Source: Terrimonas sp964445775
Lineage (GTDB): Bacteria > Bacteroidota > Bacteroidia > Chitinophagales > Chitinophagaceae
DNA length: 64,000 nt
Assembly (NCBI GenBank): GCA_964445775.1
Contig: CAYUMH010000002.1
Span: 62,001 to 126,000 of the forward strand
Reading direction: 5' to 3'
Position numbers and translations under genes: made by a program. How positions within the stretch are numbered: the stretch's first letter is position 1; each line of letters opens with the position of its first letter. The notes under the pieces were generated by a model. That model worked only from the letters and a program-made list of their open reading frames with translations. It was not told where the DNA came from and made no database searches. Below, one piece after another: positions 25,717-34,900 of this stretch.

Positions 25717-26127
25717 ATGTATGGCCACAACTTTCAGGTGTGCCTTGGAATTGATATATTTAATGGAGAGGCTACTAACGATTTTGTGCAAGCAGTTAAA
25801 AAGAAATACCCAAAGACCAACCCGGACCAATATTCCTTATTGTCATTAAATAAAGATGAATTATTTGATGATATTATTGATAAGTTAAGCTTTCGCGGTG
25901 ATAAAGGAGCCGGGCTCACATTGACTCAAAAAAAAGAACTAAAACTTAAAACACTACAACAAGCTTATATAGACTATATCCGGCAATTCATAAACGGACA
26001 AACGACATATTTTGCTTACCCATACCTGGATGGGTTGCCAGGTTATTCCGTCTTTTGGGACTATTGTTACGTTTTGTTTACGGACAATCACAAAATAGTT
26101 TTCGTTTATGACTCTTCTTCTGACTAG
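25717..26127 (+). CDS. Hypothetical protein
   Basis: 136 residues from ATG 25717 (MYGHNFQVCLGIDIFNGEA); a GTG at 25627 would add 30 residues with no coding look. Not recognised. It is charged, with YFAYPYLDGLPGYSVFWDYC and VFVYDSSSD near the end, a soluble alpha/beta pattern somewhat like small immunity proteins. Flanked by copies 1 and 2 of the double-hairpin repeat. Confidence 0.55.
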   Translation: MYGHNFQVCLGIDIFNGEATNDFVQAVKKKYPKTNPDQYSLLSLNKDELFDDIIDKLSFRGDKGAGLTLTQKKELKLKTLQQAYIDYIRQFINGQTTYFAYPYLDGLPGYSVFWDYCYVLFTDNHKIVFVYDSSSD

Positions 26128-26190
26128 ACAAAGCCAGTGACCAGTAAGCCTTGTAAATCACATAAAATTACAAATGAATTCTTCTACTCA

Positions 26191-26243
26191 GCTATTCGAA
26201 ACTTGTAGTTTCGAATGATTATTTTATCGCTTTTAGCGATCAT
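26191..26243 (+). repeat. Double-hairpin repeat, copy 2
   Basis: Begins GCTATTCGAAACTTG and holds two stems: ATTCGAAACT/AGTTTCGAAT (10 bp, perfect) and ATCGCT-TTT-AGCGAT. The second stem has a T-A pair where copies 4-6 have C-G, a paired change that keeps the stem. It starts 64 bp after the preceding stop codon. Confidence 0.88.
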
Positions 26244-26290
26244 ATCAATATTTAACAACAAACACACCTGCTCCGGGCCGTAATACCCCT

Positions 26291-26327
26291 GCTATTGAAA
26301 ACTTATAGTTTCGGATCATTATTTATC
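26291..26327 (+). repeat. Double-hairpin repeat, copy 3 (truncated)
   Basis: GCTATTGAAAACTTATAGTT then TCGGATCATTATTTATC; the second stem is missing. It sits in tandem 48 bp after copy 2, just before the esterase gene. Confidence 0.75.
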
Positions 26328-26353
26328 TTAGCTTACCTAACATTTACATCAAA

Positions 26354-27352
26354 ATGAAACCACCAAAAAACAAAATATCAGCCAGGTATCTGTTATTGAT
26401 ATCAACCTTAGCCATTGGTATCATTTCCTGTAACCAAAATGAACAGAAAAAACCGGAACAGCCTACTCAGGAACCTCCGCTAACCACTGCAACTATAAGC
26501 AAAGAAATTCCTATTTGGTCCAAAACTGTTCCCGACTCCGGGCTTATTAAAGGAACAGAAACCTATAATGACGGAATGATAAAGAATGTTTCCATCCCTA
26601 CCATAAAAATATATTCACCAAAAGAAAACAATACGGGTGCCGCAGTACTTGTATTTCCGGGCGGCGGTTATAATAAACTAGCCATTGATCTTGAAGGTTC
26701 GGAAATATGTGAATGGTTAGCCGCCATTGGTGTAACAGGAATACTTTTAAAATATAGAGTTCCTGCATCAGGACCACATTACGACAAAGATTGCCACTGT
26801 GAAAAAGACCCAATAAAACCGCTTGCCTTGCAAGACGCGCAAAGAGCCATGGCATTAGTTCGTTCCAGGGCGAAAGAATGGAATATAGACCCCAATAAAG
26901 TTGGTGTAATGGGATTTTCGGCCGGCGGACATTTGGTGGCAGATGTTAGTACTAACTACAGGAGAAGAGCTTATTCCATCACCGATCCGGTTGATACCAT
27001 TAACTGCAGGCCAGACTTTGGGATAGTGATGTTCCCGGGACATATGACTTTTCATACCAACAAACCTTATGAACTAAATAAAACACTTCCCGTTGACAGG
27101 AACACCCCACCGATGTTTTTATTGCAGGCAGGTAATGACAATGTTGATACTATCCAGCACTCATTGGTGTACTACATTGCGCTGAAAAAAGCAGGTGTTC
27201 CAACAGAATATCATATATATGCAGAAGGTGGACACGCTTTTGGATTAAAGGAATCTGCTCAAAAAATACCCAATTGGGAGAAACTTCCTATTGCCGATTG
27301 GGAAAAGCTGGTTGAAAGATGGTTACAAACAATTAAAATGACCAGGGAATAA
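26354..27352 (+). CDS. Lipoprotein alpha/beta-hydrolase esterase (BD-FAE/acetyl-xylan esterase-like)
   Basis: 332 residues with a lipobox (LLISTLAIGIISC, Cys at about 26), so it is likely anchored to a membrane. Hydrolase signatures: oxyanion region VFPGGGYNKLAIDLEG, nucleophile GFSAGGHL, and the His in EGGHAFGL; an Asp candidate lies in LLQAGNDNVDT. The family deacetylates or deferuloylates plant polysaccharides, consistent with a saprophytic Bacteroidota. Double-hairpin repeats lie just before and 16 bp after it. Confidence 0.85.
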   Translation: MKPPKNKISARYLLLISTLAIGIISCNQNEQKKPEQPTQEPPLTTATISKEIPIWSKTVPDSGLIKGTETYNDGMIKNVSIPTIKIYSPKENNTGAAVLVFPGGGYNKLAIDLEGSEICEWLAAIGVTGILLKYRVPASGPHYDKDCHCEKDPIKPLALQDAQRAMALVRSRAKEWNIDPNKVGVMGFSAGGHLVADVSTNYRRRAYSITDPVDTINCRPDFGIVMFPGHMTFHTNKPYELNKTLPVDRNTPPMFLLQAGNDNVDTIQHSLVYYIALKKAGVPTEYHIYAEGGHAFGLKESAQKIPNWEKLPIADWEKLVERWLQTIKMTRE

Positions 27353-27367
27353 GAAAATGAAATCTCC

Positions 27368-27418
27368 GCTATTCGAAACTTCCAGTTTCGAATGATTATT
27401 CTATCGCCTTTGGCGATT
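27368..27418 (+). repeat. Double-hairpin repeat, copy 4
   Basis: ATTCGAAACT-TCC-AGTTTCGAAT then ATCGCC-TTT-GGCGAT, both stems perfect. Starts 16 bp after the esterase stop. Confidence 0.88.
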
Positions 27419-27459
27419 ACTGCCTTTTATTTAGTAAATTTTCGGCTTACAACACAACA

Positions 27460-27969
27460 ATGGAACCGCATACACTATTACAATTTAAAGCCGAAATAAA
27501 TATTATAGGTATCAACCCCTTTGTGTTTGTACCGGATAAAGTGCTTGAAAAAATATTCAAACAGGCCGGCAAAGAAAAAGGAAGTATTCCTGTAAAAGGT
27601 ACTGTCAACAGCAAGGCTTACCGGCAAACACTGGTAAGGTATGACAATGCATGGCGGCTTTACATTAATACTACCATGCTGAAAAACTCCCCTAAACGGA
27701 TCGGGGAAATAATAGAGATTACCATTGCCTTTGACGATGAAAGTCGCGATATCGCGGCACCACCATTATTTTTAAAAGCACTGAAAGCCAACAAATCCGC
27801 GAATGCGGTATTTAAAACATTGCCACCTTCTCTACAAAAAGAAATTATCCGTTACCTGGCAAGACTTAAAACACCAGAAAGCCTGGAGAAAAATACAACC
27901 CAGGCCATACAGTTCCTGTTAGGAAATGAACGGTTTATTGGCCGGCAATTACCAAAACGCTCTGAATAA
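27460..27969 (+). CDS. DUF1905 / YdeI-OmdA family protein
   Basis: 169 residues. N-terminal DUF1905 (LLQFKAEINIIGINPFVFVP, then VPVKG-type SIPVKGTVNSKAYRQTLVRY). The C-terminal YdeI/OmpD-associated helical part reads FKTLPPSLQKEIIRYLARLK, then ESLEKNTTQAIQFLLGNERF. Proteins of this type are common in soil bacteria; one group is linked to protection from bacteriocins, but no role is firmly known. Cytosolic. Confidence 0.82.
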   Translation: MEPHTLLQFKAEINIIGINPFVFVPDKVLEKIFKQAGKEKGSIPVKGTVNSKAYRQTLVRYDNAWRLYINTTMLKNSPKRIGEIIEITIAFDDESRDIAAPPLFLKALKANKSANAVFKTLPPSLQKEIIRYLARLKTPESLEKNTTQAIQFLLGNERFIGRQLPKRSE

Positions 27970-27997
27970 ACATTCTGTGCTGTTATGCCACTATGCT

Positions 27998-28051
27998 GCT
28001 ATTCGAAACTTATTAGTTTCGAATTTTTATTCTATCGCCTGTGGCGATCAT
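27998..28051 (+). repeat. Double-hairpin repeat, copy 5
   Basis: ATTCGAAACT-TATT-AGTTTCGAAT then ATCGCC-TGT-GGCGAT. Loop changes only; stems intact. Starts 29 bp after the YdeI-like stop. Confidence 0.88.
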
Positions 28052-28191
28052 TCTCATCTCTCCCCTGATTTTTAACTCCCTGGTATTTCATTGCTGCAAT
28101 AGGTATATTTCTTATTAGCTTCCTATCTTTAACCGCTGGCATTCCTGTCACAACAGTAACGTATATTTTATTCAATATAAACACCCTCTAT

Positions 28192-29640
28192 ATGAAATCG
28201 CTTTTCGCTGCTTTATTACTATTTGGTTTTTTGCTCCAAACAACTGTTTCCATAAACGCCCAGACTGACTGCAATTGTACCGAAACTTTTAAATGGGTAA
28301 AAGAAACTTTTGAAAAAAATGATGCAGGCTTTCAATATGCGCTGGAACAAAAAGGAAAAGACCTGTATGCCAAACATAATACCCTTTTTACAGCCAAAGT
28401 AAAGCCTGTTAAAGACAAGTATAAATGCGCCGATCTATTGAATGAATGGCTCAAGTTTTTCAGGAAAGGACATTTCGGGGTGATGGCATTAGGTGATGGC
28501 CCGGCGCAGTCGGTTAATACCACCAAATGGCCGGTACTACCGGTAACTGAGGAGCAACTTCGTAACAAGCCCGTCACTGATACCAGCGGATTGTTTACCG
28601 GCATCTGGAAAACAGGCGCTTATACCATTGGTATTGTTAAACAAAATAAAGGATACAAAGGCGTTATCCTTGAATCGGGCAACCCATCCTGGAAATACCA
28701 GCAGGTAAAAATGGAGATGAAGGACGATCAGGCCGGCACTTATTATATGGGAGATTTTTCACCTGTCAACTTCACTAAAGTAGAATGGCTAAGCAAAAAT
28801 ATGATCCGGCTGGCCCCGGCCATTACCCTGCAAAGAGTTTGCCCTGTTTACCCAGAAGATAAGGATGTACAATTGTATGTAAAAACCATGACAACCGACA
28901 AACCCTTTATACAGGAGCTTTCTGATCAAACTGTATTATTCAGGATACCTTCTTTTGGTGGCGCACAGAAACCATTTATTGATAGTGTGATCAGGGAATT
29001 TTCGGCACTGATAAAAAGCAGGAAAAATTTAGTGATCGATATCCGCAATGGTACCGGTGGTGACGATGTGAGTTACGATAATATCATCCCTTTCCTGTAC
29101 ACCAACCCTATACGTATTGTGGATATGGAGTTTTTATCTACTCCGCTGAATAATAAAAGAATGGAAGCCTACCTGGAGATACCCAACCTGTCCGAAAAAA
29201 ACAGGCAGGAAGTACATGCCCTCCTGAAATTGCTGAACGATAACCTTGGTAAATTTGTACACTTAAAAAAAGGCAGGTATGTGGATATTGAAAAAATGGA
29301 TTCCGTATTACCTAACCCGGCCCAGGTGGCCATTATTGCCAATAAAAATAATGGCAGTACCGATGAACAGTTTTTACTGGCCGCCAAACAAAGTAAAAAA
29401 GTAAAGATATTCGGCGAGTCAACTTTTGGTGTGCTGGATATTTCCAATATGCATTTTGTAAAATCGCCGGATCAAAAGTTTCAACTGGGTTATTGCCTTT
29501 CCAAAAGCTTCCGCATACCCGGTATGGCAATAGATGGTATTGGTATTCAGCCCGATTATTTTATGGATAAAACCATTCCCGATGAACAATGGCTGAAATA
29601 TGTAATTTCGGTTTTAGAGGATAAAGAGTTTCAGCCATAA
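28192..29640 (+). CDS. Secreted S41-family peptidase (C-terminal processing peptidase-like)
   Basis: 482 residues with a signal peptide (LLLFGFLLQTTVSINAQ). S41 features: FRIPSFGG, KNLVIDIRNGTGGDD, and the catalytic-serine region NKNNGSTDEQFLLAAK with FGESTFGVLD. No PDZ domain is visible; an N-terminal region of about 120 residues has KCADLLNEWLKFFRKGHFGV, as in related Bacteroidota S41 proteins. Likely periplasmic or outer-membrane associated. It is followed 29 bp later by an unknown gene on the same strand. Confidence 0.85.
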   Translation: MKSLFAALLLFGFLLQTTVSINAQTDCNCTETFKWVKETFEKNDAGFQYALEQKGKDLYAKHNTLFTAKVKPVKDKYKCADLLNEWLKFFRKGHFGVMALGDGPAQSVNTTKWPVLPVTEEQLRNKPVTDTSGLFTGIWKTGAYTIGIVKQNKGYKGVILESGNPSWKYQQVKMEMKDDQAGTYYMGDFSPVNFTKVEWLSKNMIRLAPAITLQRVCPVYPEDKDVQLYVKTMTTDKPFIQELSDQTVLFRIPSFGGAQKPFIDSVIREFSALIKSRKNLVIDIRNGTGGDDVSYDNIIPFLYTNPIRIVDMEFLSTPLNNKRMEAYLEIPNLSEKNRQEVHALLKLLNDNLGKFVHLKKGRYVDIEKMDSVLPNPAQVAIIANKNNGSTDEQFLLAAKQSKKVKIFGESTFGVLDISNMHFVKSPDQKFQLGYCLSKSFRIPGMAIDGIGIQPDYFMDKTIPDEQWLKYVISVLEDKEFQP

Positions 29641-29669
29641 ACAGTTTATGCAGCAATAAAAAAAATAAC

Positions 29670-30254
29670 ATGCTGATAAAAAATTTAGTAGGTAAGACTA
29701 TCACCAATATTTATGCTATTATTGAGCCTGAACACGGCGGCCTTGACAAAGGAGAATGCTTTATAGAACTTGATAATACAATCGTAATTGATATTCCATG
29801 GGGAAATAATGAGGACGTTTATATTAAAGATTTAGTTCCTGCAGCCAAAAGCTTATTCGAAGATTTATCAGACATTCCGCTTTATCATGTAAACAAAGAA
29901 AATAAATCAATTGAAACAATAGCCAGTGATTATCAGCAACAAAAGCGATCATTACTTGGAAGAATGAAAAAGCTATTCGGGCAAAAAGTAGTTATAAAAG
30001 ACTACCTGCCATATAAAATTGAGTACCAGGAAAATAAATTAAAGTATATTCAAAACAGGAAAATTGTCGATTTTCTCTGGTATGAAGATGAGATTGAAAA
30101 AGGGTTTATAGAACTTGATAACGGATTTATTATAACTGAAATAACCATTGCAAATAACGGTACAGGGCTGGTGGGATTACACTATTATGAAGACCATAAT
30201 AGTTTAGTAAAACAAAAAGGTAATAATATACTTAGACTCAAGGATAAGCAGTAA
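29670..30254 (+). CDS. Hypothetical protein with internal repeat
   Basis: 194 residues, no family recognised. Two similar beta segments are present: GECFIELDNTIVIDIPWG near the start and KGFIELDNGFIITEI near the end, suggesting an internal duplication. No signal or TM. Probably co-transcribed with the S41 peptidase. Double-hairpin copy 6 starts 23 bp after the stop. Confidence 0.6.
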   Translation: MLIKNLVGKTITNIYAIIEPEHGGLDKGECFIELDNTIVIDIPWGNNEDVYIKDLVPAAKSLFEDLSDIPLYHVNKENKSIETIASDYQQQKRSLLGRMKKLFGQKVVIKDYLPYKIEYQENKLKYIQNRKIVDFLWYEDEIEKGFIELDNGFIITEITIANNGTGLVGLHYYEDHNSLVKQKGNNILRLKDKQ

Positions 30255-30276
30255 TTCAACAAAGAGTTCATACGCA

Positions 30277-30328
30277 GCTATTCGAAACTTATAGTTTCGA
30301 ATCACTATGCTATCGCCTTTGGCGATGT
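30277..30328 (+). repeat. Double-hairpin repeat, copy 6
   Basis: ATTCGAAACT-TAT-AGTTTCGAAT then ATCGCC-TTT-GGCGAT, both stems perfect. Last copy seen in the window. Confidence 0.88.
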
Positions 30329-30643
30329 TAAGCATGTTACTATAATTCCTTACCGCCCTAATGCCGGTCAGCGATATACAGTACAAGTGTGCGCCCCATA
30401 ACAATACTGTCAGGGCAGTGCGCAAGGAACGATGCATTAAATTACTGCAGTTGGTTACATAATACCCATTACTTCCGGCTATATCGCTTTCACAATCCAT
30501 TAACAGACCGTCCGCTTTCGATACAGTACTGTCAAGGGTTTCAGCAAAAACAGGGCTGGTTTTTACCGCTCATCAATATAGCATACATGTGTGATTATTA
30601 CAATATATAAAAACTGTATTATTGTTTTTCACAAACCAACTTT
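30329..30643. other. 315 bp non-coding stretch before the TonB-type receptor gene
   Basis: No ORF with coding character. A segment CCCATAACAATACTGTCAGG (about 30395-30415) resembles CCCAACAATGCTGTTAGGGC at 43622-43645, so a further diverged intergenic repeat may be present. The promoter of the receptor gene should lie in the last ~80 bp. Confidence 0.45.
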
Positions 30644-33082
30644 ATGCGACTCTTTTTCCTGACTGCATTTCTTTTCACGGCCTTTATGACCCAGGCCCAG
30701 GCCGGTAAAATAACCGGCAATATCTCTAATTTTTCCCGGGCAGAACTTGATGGTGCCGTAGCCACTTTACTGGCCGCCAAAGATTCGGCATTTATTAAAA
30801 CAAGTTTTATCGACTCTGCCGGTCGTTTTGAGTTTGAATTGTTGAAGACGGGTGCATACCTCGTGAGTATTTCGCCGGTAGGTTATCAGAAATATTACAG
30901 CAGTGTTATCAATCTTACCAATGAGCAGCTACAGGTACAACTGCCGGAGATTATTTTACAGAAAGATGTACAGGCATTAGGTGAAGTAAGTGTAACATCA
31001 CGCAAACCTTTTGTTGAAAGAAAAATTGACCGTACCGTCATCAACCCCGATGCCCTGATTGCCAATGCGGGCACCAATGCCCTGGAAGTATTGGAAAAAT
31101 CACCGGGTATATTGGTGGATGCTGATGGCAATATTTCTTTAAAAGGGAAAAGTGGTGTAATGGTGATCATTGATGATAAGCCAACCTATTTATCTGCTGC
31201 CGACCTGGCCGGGTATTTACGCTCGCTGCCCTCCGGCTCTATTGATGTTATTGAGATCATGACCAATCCGCCGGCGAAGTATGATGCGGCGGGTAATGCA
31301 GGGGTTATCAATATACGACTGAAGAAAAATAAAGCCGTGGGCATTAACGGTGGTATTAACCTGGGTTACGGACAAGGTAAGTATATGCGTACCAATAACA
31401 GCTTTAACCTCAACTACCGTATTAATAAAATAAACCTGTTTACCAATATCAGCATCAACGAAAACAATACCTACCAGGACCTGACCATTAACAGGTATTA
31501 CTATAACAATAATGGTTCTTACAATTCGGGCTTTACACAGAACTCCTATATCAAACGCCAGTTCAAGGGCCGGAATATGAACCTGGGTATGGATTATTAC
31601 CTGACCGATAAAACAACCCTGGGTGTGGTGTTATCCGGTTTTATCAATCCCGCTTCCACACCACTTACCAATAATGCCAAAGTGCTGGACAATAATGATA
31701 ATGTGACCAGCCTGGTAGAAGCCAGTAACCCGACCAAACGCAAATGGACTAACGGCAGTGTGAACCTGAACTATGCATATAAGATCAACAAACAGGGTGA
31801 AGAGATATCTGCCAACTTTGACTATATACAATACAACGCCAGGCAGACACAGAACCTGACCAACTCCATCTTTACACCGGATCATGTACTGCAGGAGAGA
31901 ACAATACTGTATTCCTCCTTACCGGCCGATCTGAATATTAAAACCGCCAAACTGGATTATACCAAACCATTTAAAGGCGGTGGTAAAGGCGGTGCGGGTT
32001 ATAAAGCCAGCTATGTGAATACCGATAATATAGCCGACTTTTTTGATGTAGAAAATAATGTACATACACCCAATTACGATTTCTCCAACAGGTTCCAGTA
32101 TAAAGAGCTGATCAATGCCGCTTATGTTAATTACTCAAAGGATTGGACAAAATTATCCTTACAGGCGGGTCTTCGTTTTGAGCATACCGATATTAAAGGA
32201 CACCAGTTTGGTAACCCGGAGAAACAGGATTCGGCCTTTACCCGTAATTATGCCAGCCTGTTCCCTACGCTGTATGCCCTGTACCGTTTTGACAGCACCA
32301 ATACCCACCAGCTCGGTTTTTCTTTTGGCCGCAGGATCGACCGCCCAAACTACCAGGATATGAACCCTTTTAGTTATCCTATGGACCGCTATACTTATTA
32401 TGGTGGTAACCCTTTCCTGGAGCCAACTTTCTCGTATAATTTTGAGCTGTCCCATACTTACAAAAACATGTTGACCACTTCACTGGAATACAGCATTACC
32501 AATAACCTGATACAGGAAACCAATGAGCAGCGTGGCACTATTTATTATAGCCGTCCGGGTAATTTTGGTAAACAGATCGCTTATGGTATTAGTGTAAACG
32601 GCACCTTCCCCATAACCAAATGGTGGACCTTACAATTATATACCGAGCTGAAAAGCCTGGGCTTTAAATCGGTTATTTACGGACAGGTACTGGATGAAAG
32701 CCGTTTTTACTGGTATGTGGGGCCTACCAACCAGTTTAATATTACCAAGACCCTTAGCGCCGAGTTAAGCGGTTCGTACCAGACAAGGGTACTGGTTGCC
32801 CAGTTCCTTACCATTCCGGTTTGGCAAATGCGTGCCGGTATAGCACAAAAAATATGGAAGGGCAAAGGCACGGTTAAACTCAACCTGAGCGATATGTTTT
32901 ATACCAACCAGCCGGGCGGTGATATCCGCAATATTGCCAACTCAAGGGCTAACTGGTTAAGTTACCTGGACAGCCGTGTGCTGAGCGTTGCTTTCAGCTA
33001 CCGCTTCAATAAAGGTAAATCACTGGCGGCCAGGAAATCCGGAGGATCGGATACCGAGAAACAAAGGGTAAATGCCCAGTAA
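30644..33082 (+). CDS. TonB-dependent-receptor-like outer-membrane beta-barrel protein
   Basis: 812 residues with a signal peptide (LTAFLFTAFMTQAQA). N-terminal carboxypeptidase-regulatory-like domain (ITGNISNFSRAELDGAV to LVSISPVGYQKYY), plug-like region (IDRTVINPDALIANAGTNAL, then EVLEKSPGILVDADGNISLK), then a large barrel of alternating aromatic strands (RPNYQDMNPFSYPMDRYTYY). It belongs to the outer-membrane protein beta-barrel family common in Bacteroidota. No SusD partner is next to it, so the substrate is not predictable. A terminator follows. Confidence 0.88.
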   Translation: MRLFFLTAFLFTAFMTQAQAGKITGNISNFSRAELDGAVATLLAAKDSAFIKTSFIDSAGRFEFELLKTGAYLVSISPVGYQKYYSSVINLTNEQLQVQLPEIILQKDVQALGEVSVTSRKPFVERKIDRTVINPDALIANAGTNALEVLEKSPGILVDADGNISLKGKSGVMVIIDDKPTYLSAADLAGYLRSLPSGSIDVIEIMTNPPAKYDAAGNAGVINIRLKKNKAVGINGGINLGYGQGKYMRTNNSFNLNYRINKINLFTNISINENNTYQDLTINRYYYNNNGSYNSGFTQNSYIKRQFKGRNMNLGMDYYLTDKTTLGVVLSGFINPASTPLTNNAKVLDNNDNVTSLVEASNPTKRKWTNGSVNLNYAYKINKQGEEISANFDYIQYNARQTQNLTNSIFTPDHVLQERTILYSSLPADLNIKTAKLDYTKPFKGGGKGGAGYKASYVNTDNIADFFDVENNVHTPNYDFSNRFQYKELINAAYVNYSKDWTKLSLQAGLRFEHTDIKGHQFGNPEKQDSAFTRNYASLFPTLYALYRFDSTNTHQLGFSFGRRIDRPNYQDMNPFSYPMDRYTYYGGNPFLEPTFSYNFELSHTYKNMLTTSLEYSITNNLIQETNEQRGTIYYSRPGNFGKQIAYGISVNGTFPITKWWTLQLYTELKSLGFKSVIYGQVLDESRFYWYVGPTNQFNITKTLSAELSGSYQTRVLVAQFLTIPVWQMRAGIAQKIWKGKGTVKLNLSDMFYTNQPGGDIRNIANSRANWLSYLDSRVLSVAFSYRFNKGKSLAARKSGGSDTEKQRVNAQ

Positions 33083-33106
33083 ATAGTCAATATATTTTTA
33101 GTAGCA

Positions 33107-33134
33107 AACAGGCGGCCGGTAACGGTCGCCTGTT
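33107..33134 (+). terminator. Intrinsic terminator after the receptor gene
   Basis: Arms AACAGGCGGCC (33107-33117) and GGTCGCCTGTT (33124-33134), one mismatch, followed by CTTTTA. Confidence 0.7.
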
Positions 33135-33208
33135 CTTTTAACAGGCCTTTACATGAGCCGGATAAATGGTAACTTTATAAAACGATGTTATCATAAAATC
33201 TACTCTTT

Positions 33209-34054
33209 ATGTCCCATTTAGCTATTGCCCGTTTAGCTGTAACACCTAAAAAATTAACCGGCATCCTGACCGGCCTGGTTGTAGTACTGACAGGTATTAC
33301 CGTTATAATGGATTATGCTGAAGCAGGTTTTCGCCAAAGCAGTTTTTATTTTTCGGAATCCCTGCTCTTCAGTTCATGCTGGTTATTATTCGTACCGCTC
33401 CTGCACTTGCAGTTCCGCATAACCAGGTCACTTAAATACAAGAGCCGGCAAATACTCACCATACCGGCATTCATCACCTTTCATATTTTAATATACCCGG
33501 CATTGGTCTGGTCATTATCCGCTGTTTTTTACCCGCATACTTTTTCTTATGCACAAACCCTTGGCTTTGGACTGCCGCAATATTTTATCGTTTTGCTTTT
33601 AGGATACACGATCATTCCTTTTATCAACCGCTTTTCCGGGCAACCATTACAAACAACACAGGTTGTTACGACTTCGCCGCCAGTATTAGCAGCAGCACAA
33701 AATATTGTTCATAGCCTTACGGTTACTACCGGCAAGGGCAACCGGGTAATTGTTAAAACCGACGAAATTGTATACATAGCTGCCAGTTCACCCTATATCC
33801 ATATTTACCAGGCCAAACAAAAACTGGTGCATACGGAAACATTAAAACAGCTGGAAGCAAAACTGGACAGCACCCAATTTGTACGTATCCACCGGTCCTG
33901 TATAGTGAACGTAAGAGAGGTGGTGGCTTATAAATCCAGGCTGAACGGTGATTATGACCTCACCCTTTCCACCGGCATGCAGTTGCGGTTAAGCCGCCAC
34001 TATGCACCAGCCTTTAAAGCCATTTTTGATACCCCTCAACGGGTTACGGGGTAA
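33209..34054 (+). CDS. Membrane-bound LytTR-type transcription regulator
   Basis: 281 residues. Four hydrophobic segments in the first ~150 residues (for example ILTGLVVVLTGITVIMDYAE and FGLPQYFIVLLLGYTIIPF). A C-terminal LytTR DNA-binding domain spans about 175-275: IVKTDEIVYIAASSPYIHIY, then FVRIHRSCIVNVREV and DYDLTLSTGMQLRLSR. There is no receiver domain, so it likely senses something in the membrane directly. The tandem location after the receptor gene may be coincidental, since a terminator separates them. Confidence 0.85.
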   Translation: MSHLAIARLAVTPKKLTGILTGLVVVLTGITVIMDYAEAGFRQSSFYFSESLLFSSCWLLFVPLLHLQFRITRSLKYKSRQILTIPAFITFHILIYPALVWSLSAVFYPHTFSYAQTLGFGLPQYFIVLLLGYTIIPFINRFSGQPLQTTQVVTTSPPVLAAAQNIVHSLTVTTGKGNRVIVKTDEIVYIAASSPYIHIYQAKQKLVHTETLKQLEAKLDSTQFVRIHRSCIVNVREVVAYKSRLNGDYDLTLSTGMQLRLSRHYAPAFKAIFDTPQRVTG

Positions 34055-34122
34055 TTTCATCGTGTAAGCGTATTTTATTTGTAAACCAGCCGGTTATACC
34101 ATCAATTTTGAAATAAAAAAAG

Positions 34123-34782
34123 ATGAAGCAATTGATCGTATGTAAACTGGTATTGGTTATTTGCCTGTTGATAAGCTGTAACAGCCGGACCCAAAATCAA
34201 ACACCCGCCTTACGCAGTAATAAAACAGTAGGTGGTGGTTGCGATGGCTGCGAGTTAATGTATACCGGCATGCCGCAGCAGATTGATGCAGTGGACACGA
34301 GTGAAGGCTGGTTTGAAAAAGGCCAAAGACTGATTGTGAACGGTACTGTTTTTCAACAGAACGGCAAGACACCTGCACCCGGCGTGATCATTTACTACTG
34401 GCAAACCGATAATGACGGGTATTACTCACCCAAACCGGGTATGGATGAAAAAGCAAAAATTCATGGTCACCTGCGTGGCTGGGTTAAAACAAATGAAAAA
34501 GGCGAATACACTATTTACACCATAAGGCCAGCCCCCTATCCTAACGATGTATTACCGGCGCATATTCACTATTCCATCAAAGAGCCGGACGTAGCCAATG
34601 AATATTATTCCGACGATCTCAATTTTACCGACGATAGCCTGCTGCCGCCATACTTAAAAAGATACCCGCAGGAAAACCGTGGAGGTAATGGTGTGGTACA
34701 AACTGTTTTGCAGGATGGTGTGCAGGTTTGCCGGCGCGATATTATACTGGGGCAAAATATCCCGGGTTACCGTAAAGAATAA
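34123..34782 (+). CDS. Intradiol-dioxygenase-like lipoprotein
   Basis: 219 residues with a lipobox (VLVICLLISC). The fold signature of protocatechuate/catechol intradiol dioxygenases is present: IIYYWQTDNDGYYSPKPG, HGHLRGWVKTNEKGEYTIYT, IRPAPYPNDVLPAHIHYSI. Tyr and His ligands for non-haem iron can be placed in these motifs (Tyr in YYSP, His in AHIHY). As a lipoprotein it would act outside the cytosol, unusual for aromatic ring cleavage, and the true substrate is unknown. Confidence 0.83.
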   Translation: MKQLIVCKLVLVICLLISCNSRTQNQTPALRSNKTVGGGCDGCELMYTGMPQQIDAVDTSEGWFEKGQRLIVNGTVFQQNGKTPAPGVIIYYWQTDNDGYYSPKPGMDEKAKIHGHLRGWVKTNEKGEYTIYTIRPAPYPNDVLPAHIHYSIKEPDVANEYYSDDLNFTDDSLLPPYLKRYPQENRGGNGVVQTVLQDGVQVCRRDIILGQNIPGYRKE

Positions 34783-34900
34783 AACAGGCAGAAATACCAG
34801 CCCCTTTCCCCTGGTTAACCTGTAAAAATTATTTTACGGGTTAATTAATTTTGTTTTACTTTGTATTTCAAAGTACTTTTAATTTAAAAAAAATAAATCT

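Noticed and set aside
25468..30328. Calling the double-hairpin repeats integron attC sites
   Set aside because: No GTTRRRY/RYYYAAC core sites and no integron integrase in the window; kept as a cassette-like observation only.
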